Of a stretch of 23,167 nt of DNA, positions 14,510 through 21,224 are shown piece by piece. How positions within the stretch are numbered: the first letter of the stretch is position 1; every line of letters begins with the position of its first letter. Origin of the DNA: DASXMX01 sp036794395 (GTDB lineage Bacteria > Planctomycetota > Phycisphaerae > Tepidisphaerales > Tepidisphaeraceae); assembly GCA_036794395.1 (NCBI GenBank), contig DAIRGS010000094.1, positions 1 to 23,167 of the forward strand, written 5' to 3'. The notes below the pieces were generated by a model that was given only the letters and a program-made list of their open reading frames with translations, did not search any database and was not told the origin of the DNA. The position numbers and the translations under genes were made by a program.

Positions 14510-15994
14510 TCAAACCGTGCTGGCGGACCAGCACAAGACCGGCTTGCGGGCGGCTCCGACCTCGTCGAGCCGGCGAACAGGCGCTTTGAGTGGCGCCTGC
14601 TTAAGCTGATCGACTTCAGTTTCACTTCTGCGCGCGATATCGAGCAGGGCATCGGCGAAGGCATCGAGCGTCGCTTTACTTTCCGTCTCTGTTGGCTCGA
14701 TCATGAGGCAGTCATGCACGGGCCAGTGGACAGTGGGGGGGTGGATGCCGCGATCGATCAGATTCTTGGCGATATCCATGATGGTCACGCCGCGATCGAT
14801 TATCTGGCGGGGAACGGTGATGAATTCATGGGCGCAAGGGTTGGTGGCCATGGGCTGACCCTCTTTGGGCCCGTACGGCAACGGATAAACATCCTTGATA
14901 CGTTGCGCGATGTAGTTGGCGGCCAGGATTGCGCTCTCGGAAACGTTTCGTAATCCATCCGGTCCACAGGCGCGAATGTACGTGTACGCGCGAACCAGCA
15001 CATTGAACTGGCCCCAGAAGCTGCGCACCTTGCCGATGGATTTGGGCCGGTGCAGATCCCAGGCGTAATGGTCGCCCTTTTTGATGACCTGCGGAACAGG
15101 GAGATAGGGCGCGAATTGCTTTCGAACGGCAATCGGGCCGGCTCCCGGGCCGCCGCAGCCGTGCGGGGTGCTGAAGGTTTTGTGTGTGTTGTAGTGCATG
15201 ACGTCGACGCCGAAATCACCCGGGCGGGCGATCCCGAGGATCGCGTTCATGTTAGCCCCGTCGAGATATAAGTACGCACCGGCGGCATGGACAAGCTCGG
15301 CCATCTCGCCGATGTGTGCATCGAATTTGCCAACCGTATTCGGGTTGGTCACCATCACCGCCGCCACTTCGTCATTGAGATGCGCCTTGAGGTCATCGAG
15401 ATCGGTCAGGCCATCCGGGCGCGACTTAATGGTGACAACGCCCGCGCCGCACATCGCACAGCTGGCAGGATTGGTGCCATGCGCGGTATCCGGGGCAAGA
15501 ACGATCCGGCGTTTGTGCTGGCCATGATCTTTGAACCAGGCAGTGATAACCTTGAGGGCAGTCCATTCGCCATGTGCGCCGGCGCAGGGCTGGAGCGAAA
15601 CTTCATCAAGCCCGGCGATTTCCTGAAGGATAACCCGGAGGTTGTAGAGCAGTTCGAGAGCGCCCTGGCAATCGGCTTCGGGCTGCATCGGATGAAGGTT
15701 GGCGAAACCCGGCAGAGCCGCCGCCCATTCGTTGACCTTCGGGTTGTACTTCATCGTGCAGGAGCCGAGCGGATAAAAGTTGGCATCCACCGAAAAGTTG
15801 CGATGGGTGAGGTGCGTGTAGTGGCGGACAACGTCAAGCTGGCCCAGCTCAGGAAGCCCGGTCTGGATGAAGGACGCAAATTCCGCATCCAGCTCGACGT
15901 GGGGAACGTCGGACGCCGGAAGATCGACGGCGCGCGCGCCCGGGGATGAAATTTCGAAGAGGAGCTTTTCGCCGGCAGTAGTATTGTCAGACAT
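14510..15994 (-). CDS. gcvPB: Glycine dehydrogenase (decarboxylating), subunit 2 of the split P protein
   Basis: A 494-residue PLP enzyme subunit that, with GcvPA, decarboxylates glycine and passes the aminomethyl group to the lipoyl arm of GcvH (EC 1.4.4.2). Signatures are LTHRNFSVDANFYPLGSCTM, LQPCAGAHGEWTAL, DTAHGTNPASCAM, LDGANMNAILG and the PLP lysine Lys 272 in YNTHKTFSTPHGCGGPG. The C-terminus carries EPTETESKATLDAF. Length is that of typical two-subunit-type GcvPB. It is the last gene of the gcv operon, separated from gcvPA by a small HicB-like gene; 51 bases precede its ATG and no Shine-Dalgarno sequence is obvious. The C-terminal 20 residues (RRLDEVGAARKPVLCW) look lineage-specific. 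Confidence 0.95.
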   Translation of the reverse strand: MSDNTTAGEKLLFEISSPGARAVDLPASDVPHVELDAEFASFIQTGLPELGQLDVVRHYTHLTHRNFSVDANFYPLGSCTMKYNPKVNEWAAALPGFANLHPMQPEADCQGALELLYNLRVILQEIAGLDEVSLQPCAGAHGEWTALKVITAWFKDHGQHKRRIVLAPDTAHGTNPASCAMCGAGVVTIKSRPDGLTDLDDLKAHLNDEVAAVMVTNPNTVGKFDAHIGEMAELVHAAGAYLYLDGANMNAILGIARPGDFGVDVMHYNTHKTFSTPHGCGGPGAGPIAVRKQFAPYLPVPQVIKKGDHYAWDLHRPKSIGKVRSFWGQFNVLVRAYTYIRACGPDGLRNVSESAILAANYIAQRIKDVYPLPYGPKEGQPMATNPCAHEFITVPRQIIDRGVTIMDIAKNLIDRGIHPPTVHWPVHDCLMIEPTETESKATLDAFADALLDIARRSETEVDQLKQAPLKAPVRRLDEVGAARKPVLCWSASTV

Positions 15995-16045
15995 ATATGG
16001 CGTTTTTATGGAGTAGGAAATGATGCACGAGATCCCGGCGTTTCA

Positions 16046-16267
16046 TCAGGTTGTAACCAGAATATCCTCTTTAACGACGGTTCTCCCGGCTAGCTCACGC
16101 TCCGCCAGTTCACGATTGGCCTCCAATATCATCGCCACGGCGTCCTTCAAGTTTTCGCGCGCCTCATCGAGGCTAGTGCCCTGCGTGTTGGCGCCGGGAA
16201 GTTCTTCCACATAGCCGATCCACCACGGGCCGTCCTGTTCGAACACAGCGGTGAAATGATTTTCCAT
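16046..16267 (-). CDS. HicB-like small protein inside the glycine-cleavage operon
   Basis: A 73-residue protein with the partial RNase-H-like HicB fold: FTAVFEQDGPWWIGYVEELPG, then TQGTSLDEARENLKDAVAMIL and an acidic/basic helix (EANRELAERELAGRTVV). HicB proteins neutralise HicA mRNA interferases, but no HicA-like frame exists in the short flanks, and this form has no C-terminal DNA-binding domain. Its ATG is only three bases after the gcvPA stop, with GAGG at 16274-16277 inside the end of gcvPA as ribosome site, so it is transcribed with gcvPA. It is either an orphan antitoxin-type protein or one recruited to another task; the second is speculation. Confidence 0.82.
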   Translation of the reverse strand: MENHFTAVFEQDGPWWIGYVEELPGANTQGTSLDEARENLKDAVAMILEANRELAERELAGRTVVKEDILVTT

Positions 16268-16270
16268 CGG

Positions 16271-17641
16271 TTACCTCGCAGCCGCGACCGTCCTTGGCGC
16301 TTTGGACTTCTTGCCGGCAATAATCTCAACCAACTGATCAATTTCCGCCTTGGTTCGCTTCTCAGTCACCGCAATTAAAAGGCAGTCTGAAAACTCGGGA
16401 TAGTCATGCCCGACCGCGTAACCGGCCAGGATCCCGGCGTTGCTCGCATCGCTCAGAACTTCGTCGACGGGCCGATTGAGTTGGACCAGAACTTCGTTGA
16501 ACACGGGCTGCGGAAAACGCGGGTGAATGCCGCGCTCTTTGAGTTGCGCGATGAGATATTGGGTCTTGTTGTAACAAAGCTGAGCGGCCTGCCGCAGACC
16601 GGCCGGGCCCATCGCGGCCATATACACGCTGGCGCGGAGGGCCAGCAATCCTTGATTCGTACAGACATTGCTCGTGGCCTTTTCCCGGCGAATGTGCTGT
16701 TCGCGGGTCTGGAGCGTCAAGCAGAACGCACGTTTGCCCTCGGCGTCGACGGTTTGGCCAACGAGGCGTCCGGGCATCTTGCGGACGAACTGCATCTTGG
16801 CGGCGAACAAGCCAAGGTAAGGCCCGCCGAATTGAAGCGGAATGCCCAGGGGCTGGCCTTCGCCGGTGGCGATATCAACGCCCATTTCACCCGGATGCTT
16901 GAGAATGCCCAGGCTTAAGGGGTTGAAAGACTGGATCATCAGTGATTCGTTGGCGTGAGCAAATTTAGCGATCGTTTCGACGCGCTCGATATTCCCCAGG
17001 AAATTAGGCGATTGAACGATGATGGCCGCGGTGTCGGACTCCAGCTCATTTTCAAGCTCCTGAGTGTCACATACGCCGTTCTTCAACGGCACTTCCGTGT
17101 ATCGTGCGGGCAAATCGGCCAGATATGTTTTAAGAACCTGGCGGTAATGCGGGTGTACGCCCTGGCTGACAATAATTTCGCGTTTGCCGGTGACATTGAG
17201 CGCCATCAAAGCCGCTTCGGCCAGGGCAGTAGCGCCTTCATAAAGTGAGGCGTTGGCCACTTCCATGCCAGTCAACTGGCAGATCATCGTCTGAAATTCA
17301 AAGAACGCCTGAAGTGAGCCTTGGGATGCCTCCGCCTGATAGGGCGTGTAGGCGGTCAGAAATTCACCCTTCATCGCCAGAAAATCGACGACGGTGGGGA
17401 TGAAGTGATCGTAAACACCAGCGCCAAGGAAGCAGGTCTTGACGTCCGCGGGATGGTTGGTGCGGGCCAGATCGGCCAAGTGATTCTTCAGCGAAAGCTC
17501 GTCTAAGGCCGGCTCAAAGTTGAGCGGTTGATTGAGCCGGAACTCATCGGGAACCTGCTTGAGCAGATCGCCGATCGACCGCGCGCCCACCGCAGTGAGC
17601 ATTTCTTCGCGCTGTTTTTCAGTGAATTGTACGTAATCCAT
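16271..17641 (-). CDS. gcvPA: Glycine dehydrogenase (decarboxylating), subunit 1 of the split P protein
   Basis: A 456-residue partner of GcvPB. Family blocks seen are CFLGAGVYDHFIPTVVDFLA, TAYTPYQAEASQGSLQAFFE, EVANASLYEGATALAEAALM, VQSPNFLGNIE, GGPYLGLFAAKMQFVRKMPGR and the conserved REQHIRREKATSNVCTNQGL near residue 325. The start MDYVQFTEKQREEML fits the family. It follows gcvH after a 95-base spacer made largely of heptad repeats, has no evident Shine-Dalgarno sequence, and is followed at once by the HicB-like gene. The C-terminal Lys/Ala/Arg tail (KKSKAPRTVAAAR) is not conserved. The gene neighbourhood and both P subunits make the assignment firm. Confidence 0.95.
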   Translation of the reverse strand: MDYVQFTEKQREEMLTAVGARSIGDLLKQVPDEFRLNQPLNFEPALDELSLKNHLADLARTNHPADVKTCFLGAGVYDHFIPTVVDFLAMKGEFLTAYTPYQAEASQGSLQAFFEFQTMICQLTGMEVANASLYEGATALAEAALMALNVTGKREIIVSQGVHPHYRQVLKTYLADLPARYTEVPLKNGVCDTQELENELESDTAAIIVQSPNFLGNIERVETIAKFAHANESLMIQSFNPLSLGILKHPGEMGVDIATGEGQPLGIPLQFGGPYLGLFAAKMQFVRKMPGRLVGQTVDAEGKRAFCLTLQTREQHIRREKATSNVCTNQGLLALRASVYMAAMGPAGLRQAAQLCYNKTQYLIAQLKERGIHPRFPQPVFNEVLVQLNRPVDEVLSDASNAGILAGYAVGHDYPEFSDCLLIAVTEKRTKAEIDQLVEIIAGKKSKAPRTVAAAR

Positions 17642-17650
17642 CGAGTGCGA

Positions 17651-17736
17651 TTTGCAATTTGAGATTTGAGATTTGAGATTGAAGCACCCTTACGCGGGGC
17701 GTCAATCGCAAATCTGAAATCGAAAATCGAAAATTC
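17651..17736. repeat. Heptad tandem repeats arranged as an imperfect inverted repeat in the gcvH-gcvPA spacer
   Basis: ATTTGAG is repeated about 3.4 times at 17657-17680. After about 23 unrelated bases, a related series in inverted sense (AAATCTG, AAATCGA, AAATCGA, AAATT) fills 17710-17735. The two halves can pair imperfectly into a long AT-rich hairpin. The spacer is only 95 bases, so nearly all of it is this element. It must be transcribed with the operon. Function is unknown; an mRNA processing or stability element is one possibility. Confidence 0.75.
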
Positions 17737-18117
17737 CTAATGCCCTGTCTTCTTCAAATAGTCAGCCGACGAAAGAAGTTTAGTCACCTGGGCCGGATCG
17801 GTCACCTTGATCTTGATCATCCAACCGGCCTGATACGGATCTTTGTTGACCAGGCCCGGGTTGTTCGTCAGTTCGCCATTGACGGCGGTTACCGTTCCGC
17901 TCACGCCGGAGTATAGGTCGCTGGTGGCCTTGACCGATTCAATCTCGCCAAAGCGCTTGTTGGCTTCGACGGCCGTGCCGACTTTGGGAAGGGCGACGAA
18001 TGTGATGTCGGTCAATTCGTCAGCCGCATAATGGGTGATGCCGACAGTGACGGTGTCACCCTCGGCGTTGTGCCACTCATGGGTCTCAAGATAACGATAT
18101 GTTGTAGGTGCCTGCAT
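17737..18117 (-). CDS. gcvH: Glycine cleavage system H protein (lipoyl carrier)
   Basis: A 126-residue carrier that shuttles the aminomethyl group and reducing equivalents between the P, T and L proteins. The lipoyl-lysine is Lys 63 in FGEIESVKATSDLYS. Other family blocks are YLETHEWHNAEGDTVTVGITHYAADELTDITFV and NNPGLVNKDPYQAGWMIKIKV. Length is normal. I place the start at ATG 18117; the frame runs on to a GTG at 18138, but that lies inside a dispersed palindrome and adds seven residues (SPEKHQ) unlike the family. No Shine-Dalgarno sequence is visible. It is second in the operon, 98 bases after gcvT. Confidence 0.95.
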   Translation of the reverse strand: MQAPTTYRYLETHEWHNAEGDTVTVGITHYAADELTDITFVALPKVGTAVEANKRFGEIESVKATSDLYSGVSGTVTAVNGELTNNPGLVNKDPYQAGWMIKIKVTDPAQVTKLLSSADYLKKTGH

Positions 18118-18131
18118 TTGATGTTTTTCAG

Positions 18132-18219
18132 GTGACACGGGTTTTCAACCCGTGCTGCAACGAACTGGAAAGCTTGCGCCACTTGGACGCCACTGGCACG
18201 GGTTAAAAACCCGTGTCAC
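18132..18219. repeat. Paired CACGGGTT-AACCCGTG palindromes between gcvT and gcvH
   Basis: Two hairpins, CACGGGTT-TTC-AACCCGTG (18136-18154) and CACGGGTT-AAA-AACCCGTG (18197-18215), flank a 42-base centre. The outer ends GTGACACGGGTTTT (18132-18145) and AAAACCCGTGTCAC (18206-18219) are also perfect complements, so the whole unit can fold as one long structure. It fills almost all of the gcvT-gcvH gap, and the gcvT stop codon (18216-18218) lies in the TCA of the right end. A partial third copy is at 23127-23142. This looks like a REP-like dispersed element. Confidence 0.85.
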
Positions 18220-19313
18220 TGGCTACGTTTGTAGAAAGGCAGCTTAACTATTTTTGCGGGGTTGAGCGTCCCTTTCAAATCAACTGAAAGCAGAGTTCCT
18301 TCTACCGAATGAGCGGCATCGACAAAGGCCATCGCAATGCTCTTCTGAACGGTCGGCCCAAATGTGCCGCTCGTGACCACGCCGATGTTCTGGCCGTCTT
18401 TCATAACCGGGGTTCCTTGACGGGCGATGCGGCGCCCCTCAAGTTCCAAGCCAACCAGTTTTTGTCGAGGGCCGCCTTCGGCGATCTTTCGCAGCGCCGC
18501 CGCCCCGACAAACTCTTTCTTAAGATCGACGGCCCAGCCCAAGCCGGCCGACAAGGGATCGGTTTCTTCGTTCAATTCATGGCCATAAAGGGGCATGCCG
18601 GCTTCGAGTCGAAGCGTGTCTCGAGCACCCAGCCCGGCAGGCTTGATGACCGCATCGGGCTTGCCCATGCCTGCACCGAGCATTTTCATCGCCATTCCCG
18701 CGACTTTGGCGGGGATGACCACCTCCACGCCATCTTCGCCCGTGTAGCCACTGCGAAAGACCGTGAACTTGGTGAGCATCAGGCTGCCGGTTTCAAACTG
18801 ATACCGCTTGAGCGCTCGTATATCGACCGGCAAGACATCGGCGATTTTATCGATCACTTTGGGACCCTGAAGGGCCACCATGGCGGTGCTTTCGGTCTGG
18901 TCGGCAATCTCAACATCCATCCCCGACTTCTGTCGGGCCTGATCGAAATACGCGACCAGCTTATCGCGATTGCTGGCGTTGCAGACCATGATCCAGTGCT
19001 TCGTATCCCGGCTGACGATGATGTCATCCATCACGCCGCCGGCTTCATTACACACCAGACTGTAGCGGCTCTGGCCGACCTTCTGCTCGGACACGTTCCG
19101 CGTGACAATGTGATTGAGGAACGCGGTTGCGTCTTTGCCGGTGAACTGGAGACGTCCCATATGCGAGACATCGAATATCGACCCGCTTTTGCGGGTTTGC
19201 TCGTGTTCGTCGATGATCCCGCGATAAACGATGGGCATTTCCCACCCGCAGAAATCCACGAGCTTGCCGCCCATCGAGACATGAAAGTCGTAAAACGGCG
19301 TTCGTTTGAGCAT
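18216..19313 (-). CDS. gcvT: Glycine cleavage system T protein (aminomethyltransferase)
   Basis: A 365-residue tetrahydrofolate-dependent enzyme that releases ammonia from the H-protein-bound intermediate and makes methylene-THF (EC 2.1.2.10). Signatures are LKRTPFYDFHVSMGGKLVDFCGWEMP, IFDVSHMGRLQFTGKDA, YSLVCNEAGGVMDDIIV, ALQGPK, SGYTGEDGVEVV and GLGARDTLRLEAGMPLYG. The C-terminal domain has GTFGPTVQKSIAMAFVD. Length is normal. It is the first gene of the gcv operon. A promoter with a consensus -35 lies just upstream, and its spacing suggests very little or no 5' leader. The stop codon lies within the edge of a dispersed palindrome. Confidence 0.95.
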   Translation of the reverse strand: MLKRTPFYDFHVSMGGKLVDFCGWEMPIVYRGIIDEHEQTRKSGSIFDVSHMGRLQFTGKDATAFLNHIVTRNVSEQKVGQSRYSLVCNEAGGVMDDIIVSRDTKHWIMVCNASNRDKLVAYFDQARQKSGMDVEIADQTESTAMVALQGPKVIDKIADVLPVDIRALKRYQFETGSLMLTKFTVFRSGYTGEDGVEVVIPAKVAGMAMKMLGAGMGKPDAVIKPAGLGARDTLRLEAGMPLYGHELNEETDPLSAGLGWAVDLKKEFVGAAALRKIAEGGPRQKLVGLELEGRRIARQGTPVMKDGQNIGVVTSGTFGPTVQKSIAMAFVDAAHSVEGTLLSVDLKGTLNPAKIVKLPFYKRSQ

Positions 19314-19322
19314 GTGGGGTCG

Positions 19323-19351
19323 AGCGTATGGACGGTATCCGGAAGTGTCAA
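19323..19351 (-). promoter_or_regulatory. Sigma-70-type promoter of the gcv operon, nearly leaderless
   Basis: On the minus strand a perfect -35 TTGACA (19346-19351) is followed after exactly 17 bases by TACGCT (19323-19328) as the -10. The -10 ends nine bases before ATG 19313, so transcription would begin two or three bases ahead of the start codon. That leaves no room for a Shine-Dalgarno sequence or a glycine riboswitch in the 72-base gap to the next gene. The -10 matches consensus at only three positions. Confidence 0.5.
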
Positions 19352-19385
19352 GATACGGCCCGCGAACGGATATCGTCCGATCGAA

Positions 19386-19784
19386 TTACCAAAGGGTCTT
19401 AACCTGTGCCGAAGCACGAATCGATGAGTCCTTCGTGACAAGGATCGCGTCCAAGCGACTGGCCTGAATCGCGATCAACCGATCGTGCATTTCCGGAATT
19501 TCGTGGAATTTGGGAAGCAGTTTTAGATCCTCCATTGTGATCGGCTCGACGCGATATGCCGGAGATGTTTCCAGGAGCCGGATAAAGGGTGCGAACTCGT
19601 CAGACTGACCTTGTTTCTGGAACAGATAGAATAATTCCGCAATGACGATGTGCGAGATGATGAGGACAGCTCTACCAGAGCGGGCGTTATCAAATACCGT
19701 CCTGGCAGCAATTGACAACTTGGCGGGTGCAGCAATCTGCCAGTACTGGACGTGGGTATCCAAGCTGTAGATGGGAAAGCGCAT
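19386..19784 (-). CDS. PIN-domain toxin (VapC-like ribonuclease)
   Basis: A 132-residue PIN-fold protein expected to cleave RNA using Mg or Mn. The four acidic residues of the active site are visible: Asp 9 in YSLDTHVQYW, Glu 50 in HIVIAELFYL, Asp 101 in EMHDRLIAI and Asp 119 in LVTKDSSI. Length is normal for VapC. Its ATG overlaps the stop of the upstream small gene by one base (TAATG), the coupling usual in toxin-antitoxin pairs. The target RNA is not predictable. The pair lies between the gcv promoter and a sigma-factor gene. Confidence 0.88.
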   Translation of the reverse strand: MRFPIYSLDTHVQYWQIAAPAKLSIAARTVFDNARSGRAVLIISHIVIAELFYLFQKQGQSDEFAPFIRLLETSPAYRVEPITMEDLKLLPKFHEIPEMHDRLIAIQASRLDAILVTKDSSIRASAQVKTLW

Positions 19785-20032
19785 TATTCACTGAGCGGTT
19801 CAAGCTTTTGCTTCCACGCGTCGTTCATCTCTTTTAATGCGGCGTCAATGTTGATGTCCGCGGAAAGTTTACCTGCCAGAATGCCTTCAAGCGTATTGAA
19901 AGGGGGCGGCGCAGCCACGGCTTCGTCGAAAACGACCACTCCATTGACTGGTCCGGGGGGAAGACCAACTGGCACTTCGACACGAAGCTTTCCATCAACG
20001 CCAACCTCGGCGCGGAACGAAACGGTGTGCAT
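19784..20032 (-). CDS. Putative antitoxin partner of the PIN-domain toxin
   Basis: An 82-residue protein upstream of and translationally coupled to the PIN toxin. The N-terminal half is beta-rich (VSFRAEVGVDGKLRVEVPVGLPPGPVNGVVVFDE), a pattern common in small antitoxins paired with PIN proteins. The C-terminal half is a likely helix (NIDAALKEMNDAWKQKLEPL) that could occupy the toxin active site. I do not recognise an exact VapB subfamily, so the role rests mainly on size, order and the one-base overlap. ATG 20032 has no Shine-Dalgarno sequence. Its start faces the divergent sigma-factor gene 77 bases away, so the two promoters share this gap. Confidence 0.75.
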   Translation of the reverse strand: MHTVSFRAEVGVDGKLRVEVPVGLPPGPVNGVVVFDEAVAAPPPFNTLEGILAGKLSADINIDAALKEMNDAWKQKLEPLSE

Positions 20033-20109
20033 GCCACAAGTCTAGCACAAAAATGGTTAGAATGGGCTGCTCCAGTTCGTCCCGTATGCATGATAGGGGA
20101 TGGAGGCCG

Positions 20110-20667
20110 ATGGAAGTTCCTGGGAAGGAATTGGTCGAGCGGGCCGTGCGGAAGGACGCTGATGCGTTCGCCACGTTGATCCGCACGTATGAGCGCGTGG
20201 CGCTGTCGGTTGCCTTTGGCGTATTGGGCGAAGCGTCTGCTGCGGGCGATGCGACCCAGGAGGCGTTCATTCGCGCCTGGGAACGGCTTGCCGATTTGCG
20301 CGAGCCGCAACGGTTTGGCACATGGCTGTGTGGCATCGTTCGGAACCTTTCGCTCGACATGCTGAGGCGACGCAAGCCGGCCGAACCATGGAATGCCAAT
20401 TCGCCCGCGGCCGATGGGCGGTGGACACATAACCCGCTTGACGAGCTCGATCAGCGCGAACGGTTCTCGAAAATCGCCGCGGCAATTGCGGCGCTGGATG
20501 AAGTATCGCGGCCGGTTGTCGTCCTTCGGTATTGCGAAGGGCTGAGCAGCAAGGAGATTGCCGACTTGCTGGAGATGTCACCAGCGGCGGTCGACATGCG
20601 GCTCAGCCGGGCGCGAAAGCAGCTTCGCAGCCTGCTCGAAGAATTTGCGGTAAGAAGCCGGGATTAA
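20110..20667 (+). CDS. ECF-type RNA polymerase sigma factor
   Basis: A 185-residue group 4 sigma factor. Region sigma-2 spans about residues 15-88 (DADAFATLIRTYERVALSVA, GDATQEAFIRAWERL, RFGTWLCGIVRNLSLDMLRR) and sigma-4 about 117-172 (LDEVSRPVVVLRYCEGLSSK, then EIADLLEMSPAAVDMRLSRA). A Pro/Asn-rich linker joins them. ATG 20110 is preferred because it begins at the family start and has GGAGG closely upstream; in-frame ATGs at 20086 and 20053 add residues without homology. It is followed after 31 bases by a single-pass membrane protein that is the likely anti-sigma factor, then by two PDZ proteins. The regulon is unknown. Confidence 0.9.
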   Translation: MEVPGKELVERAVRKDADAFATLIRTYERVALSVAFGVLGEASAAGDATQEAFIRAWERLADLREPQRFGTWLCGIVRNLSLDMLRRRKPAEPWNANSPAADGRWTHNPLDELDQRERFSKIAAAIAALDEVSRPVVVLRYCEGLSSKEIADLLEMSPAAVDMRLSRARKQLRSLLEEFAVRSRD

Positions 20668-20698
20668 ATGCACAGCCAAGTTCAGTTGAAAGGTCGAT

Positions 20699-21181
20699 AT
20701 GTCCGAGCACGATGATGAACAACTTGACGCGACGCTAGGCGAATTCTTTCGCGTCTCGCTCCATGGTCAGGATGGCCGATCCGAATCCTTCTTTCGCCAG
20801 CATCTCAAGGCGGAGTCGCGCCTGGCATGGCGAACGCGGAGCTTTTTGATCGCGGCGTTCGGTGCCGGCCTGGCGGCGTCTGTGGCGGTTCTTTGGGCGA
20901 CGCCAATATTTCATAACCAACCTCCTGCGGATCAGCGTGTCGTCAAGATTAATGAGGGACCCCGTGTTGATCCCGCGCTGTTTCATCCAGTGGTGGAGCG
21001 TACGGTTGATTCGCACACCAGTGACGAAGGCGTGATCATGCTCGATGAAGACACCGCCGTTCGCGTATACCGACGTCAGGCCATCGAACGCACGCGCTAT
21101 TTCGACGAACATGACGCAGTTCAATCCCAGGAAGTCACCCCGCGGGACGACTTGGTGCTGATGAAGCTGACAACGTACTGA
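20699..21181 (+). CDS. Single-pass membrane protein, candidate anti-sigma factor
   Basis: A 160-residue protein that I do not recognise as a family. The first 47 residues are charged and presumably cytoplasmic (MSEHDDEQLDATLGEFFRVS). One membrane span follows at about 48-70 (FLIAAFGAGLAASVAVLW), then about 90 residues outside the cytoplasm, ending DDLVLMKLTTY. It has no cysteine, so the zinc anti-sigma motif (HxxxCxxC) is absent. Position right after an ECF sigma gene, size and topology fit an anti-sigma factor; the sequence alone does not prove it. GAAAGG five bases before ATG 20699 is the ribosome site. Two secreted PDZ genes follow on the same strand. Confidence 0.7.
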   Translation: MSEHDDEQLDATLGEFFRVSLHGQDGRSESFFRQHLKAESRLAWRTRSFLIAAFGAGLAASVAVLWATPIFHNQPPADQRVVKINEGPRVDPALFHPVVERTVDSHTSDEGVIMLDEDTAVRVYRRQAIERTRYFDEHDAVQSQEVTPRDDLVLMKLTTY

Positions 21182-21224
21182 CGCGAACCGGGCGATCCGG
21201 CCCATGTGCGCGAGGGAGAATTCC

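Noticed and set aside
15287..15949. Plus-strand 220-codon frame opposite gcvPB
   Set aside because: Antisense to a conserved gene, no motif, no ribosome site.
15995..16045. A HicA toxin partner for the HicB-like gene
   Set aside because: The 51 bases downstream are too short for HicA, and upstream is the gcvPA gene; no HicA-like frame is visible.
17651..17736. CRISPR-like array from the regular heptads
   Set aside because: The units are seven bases long without unique spacers; this is a short tandem and inverted repeat, not a CRISPR.
19314..19385. Possible glycine riboswitch ahead of gcvT
   Set aside because: Only 72 bases separate gcvT from the next gene and the candidate promoter lies within 38 bases of the ATG, so an aptamer would not fit; no aptamer core is seen.
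18309..19427. Long plus-strand open frame (372 codons) opposite gcvT
   Set aside because: It is exactly antisense to a clear, conserved gcvT, its product shows no recognisable motif, and long antisense frames are common in GC-rich genes.
20053..20109. Longer N-terminus for the ECF sigma factor from ATG 20053 or 20086
   Set aside because: The added residues (Ser/Arg-rich) do not resemble sigma factors, and ATG 20110 has a GGAGG closely upstream.
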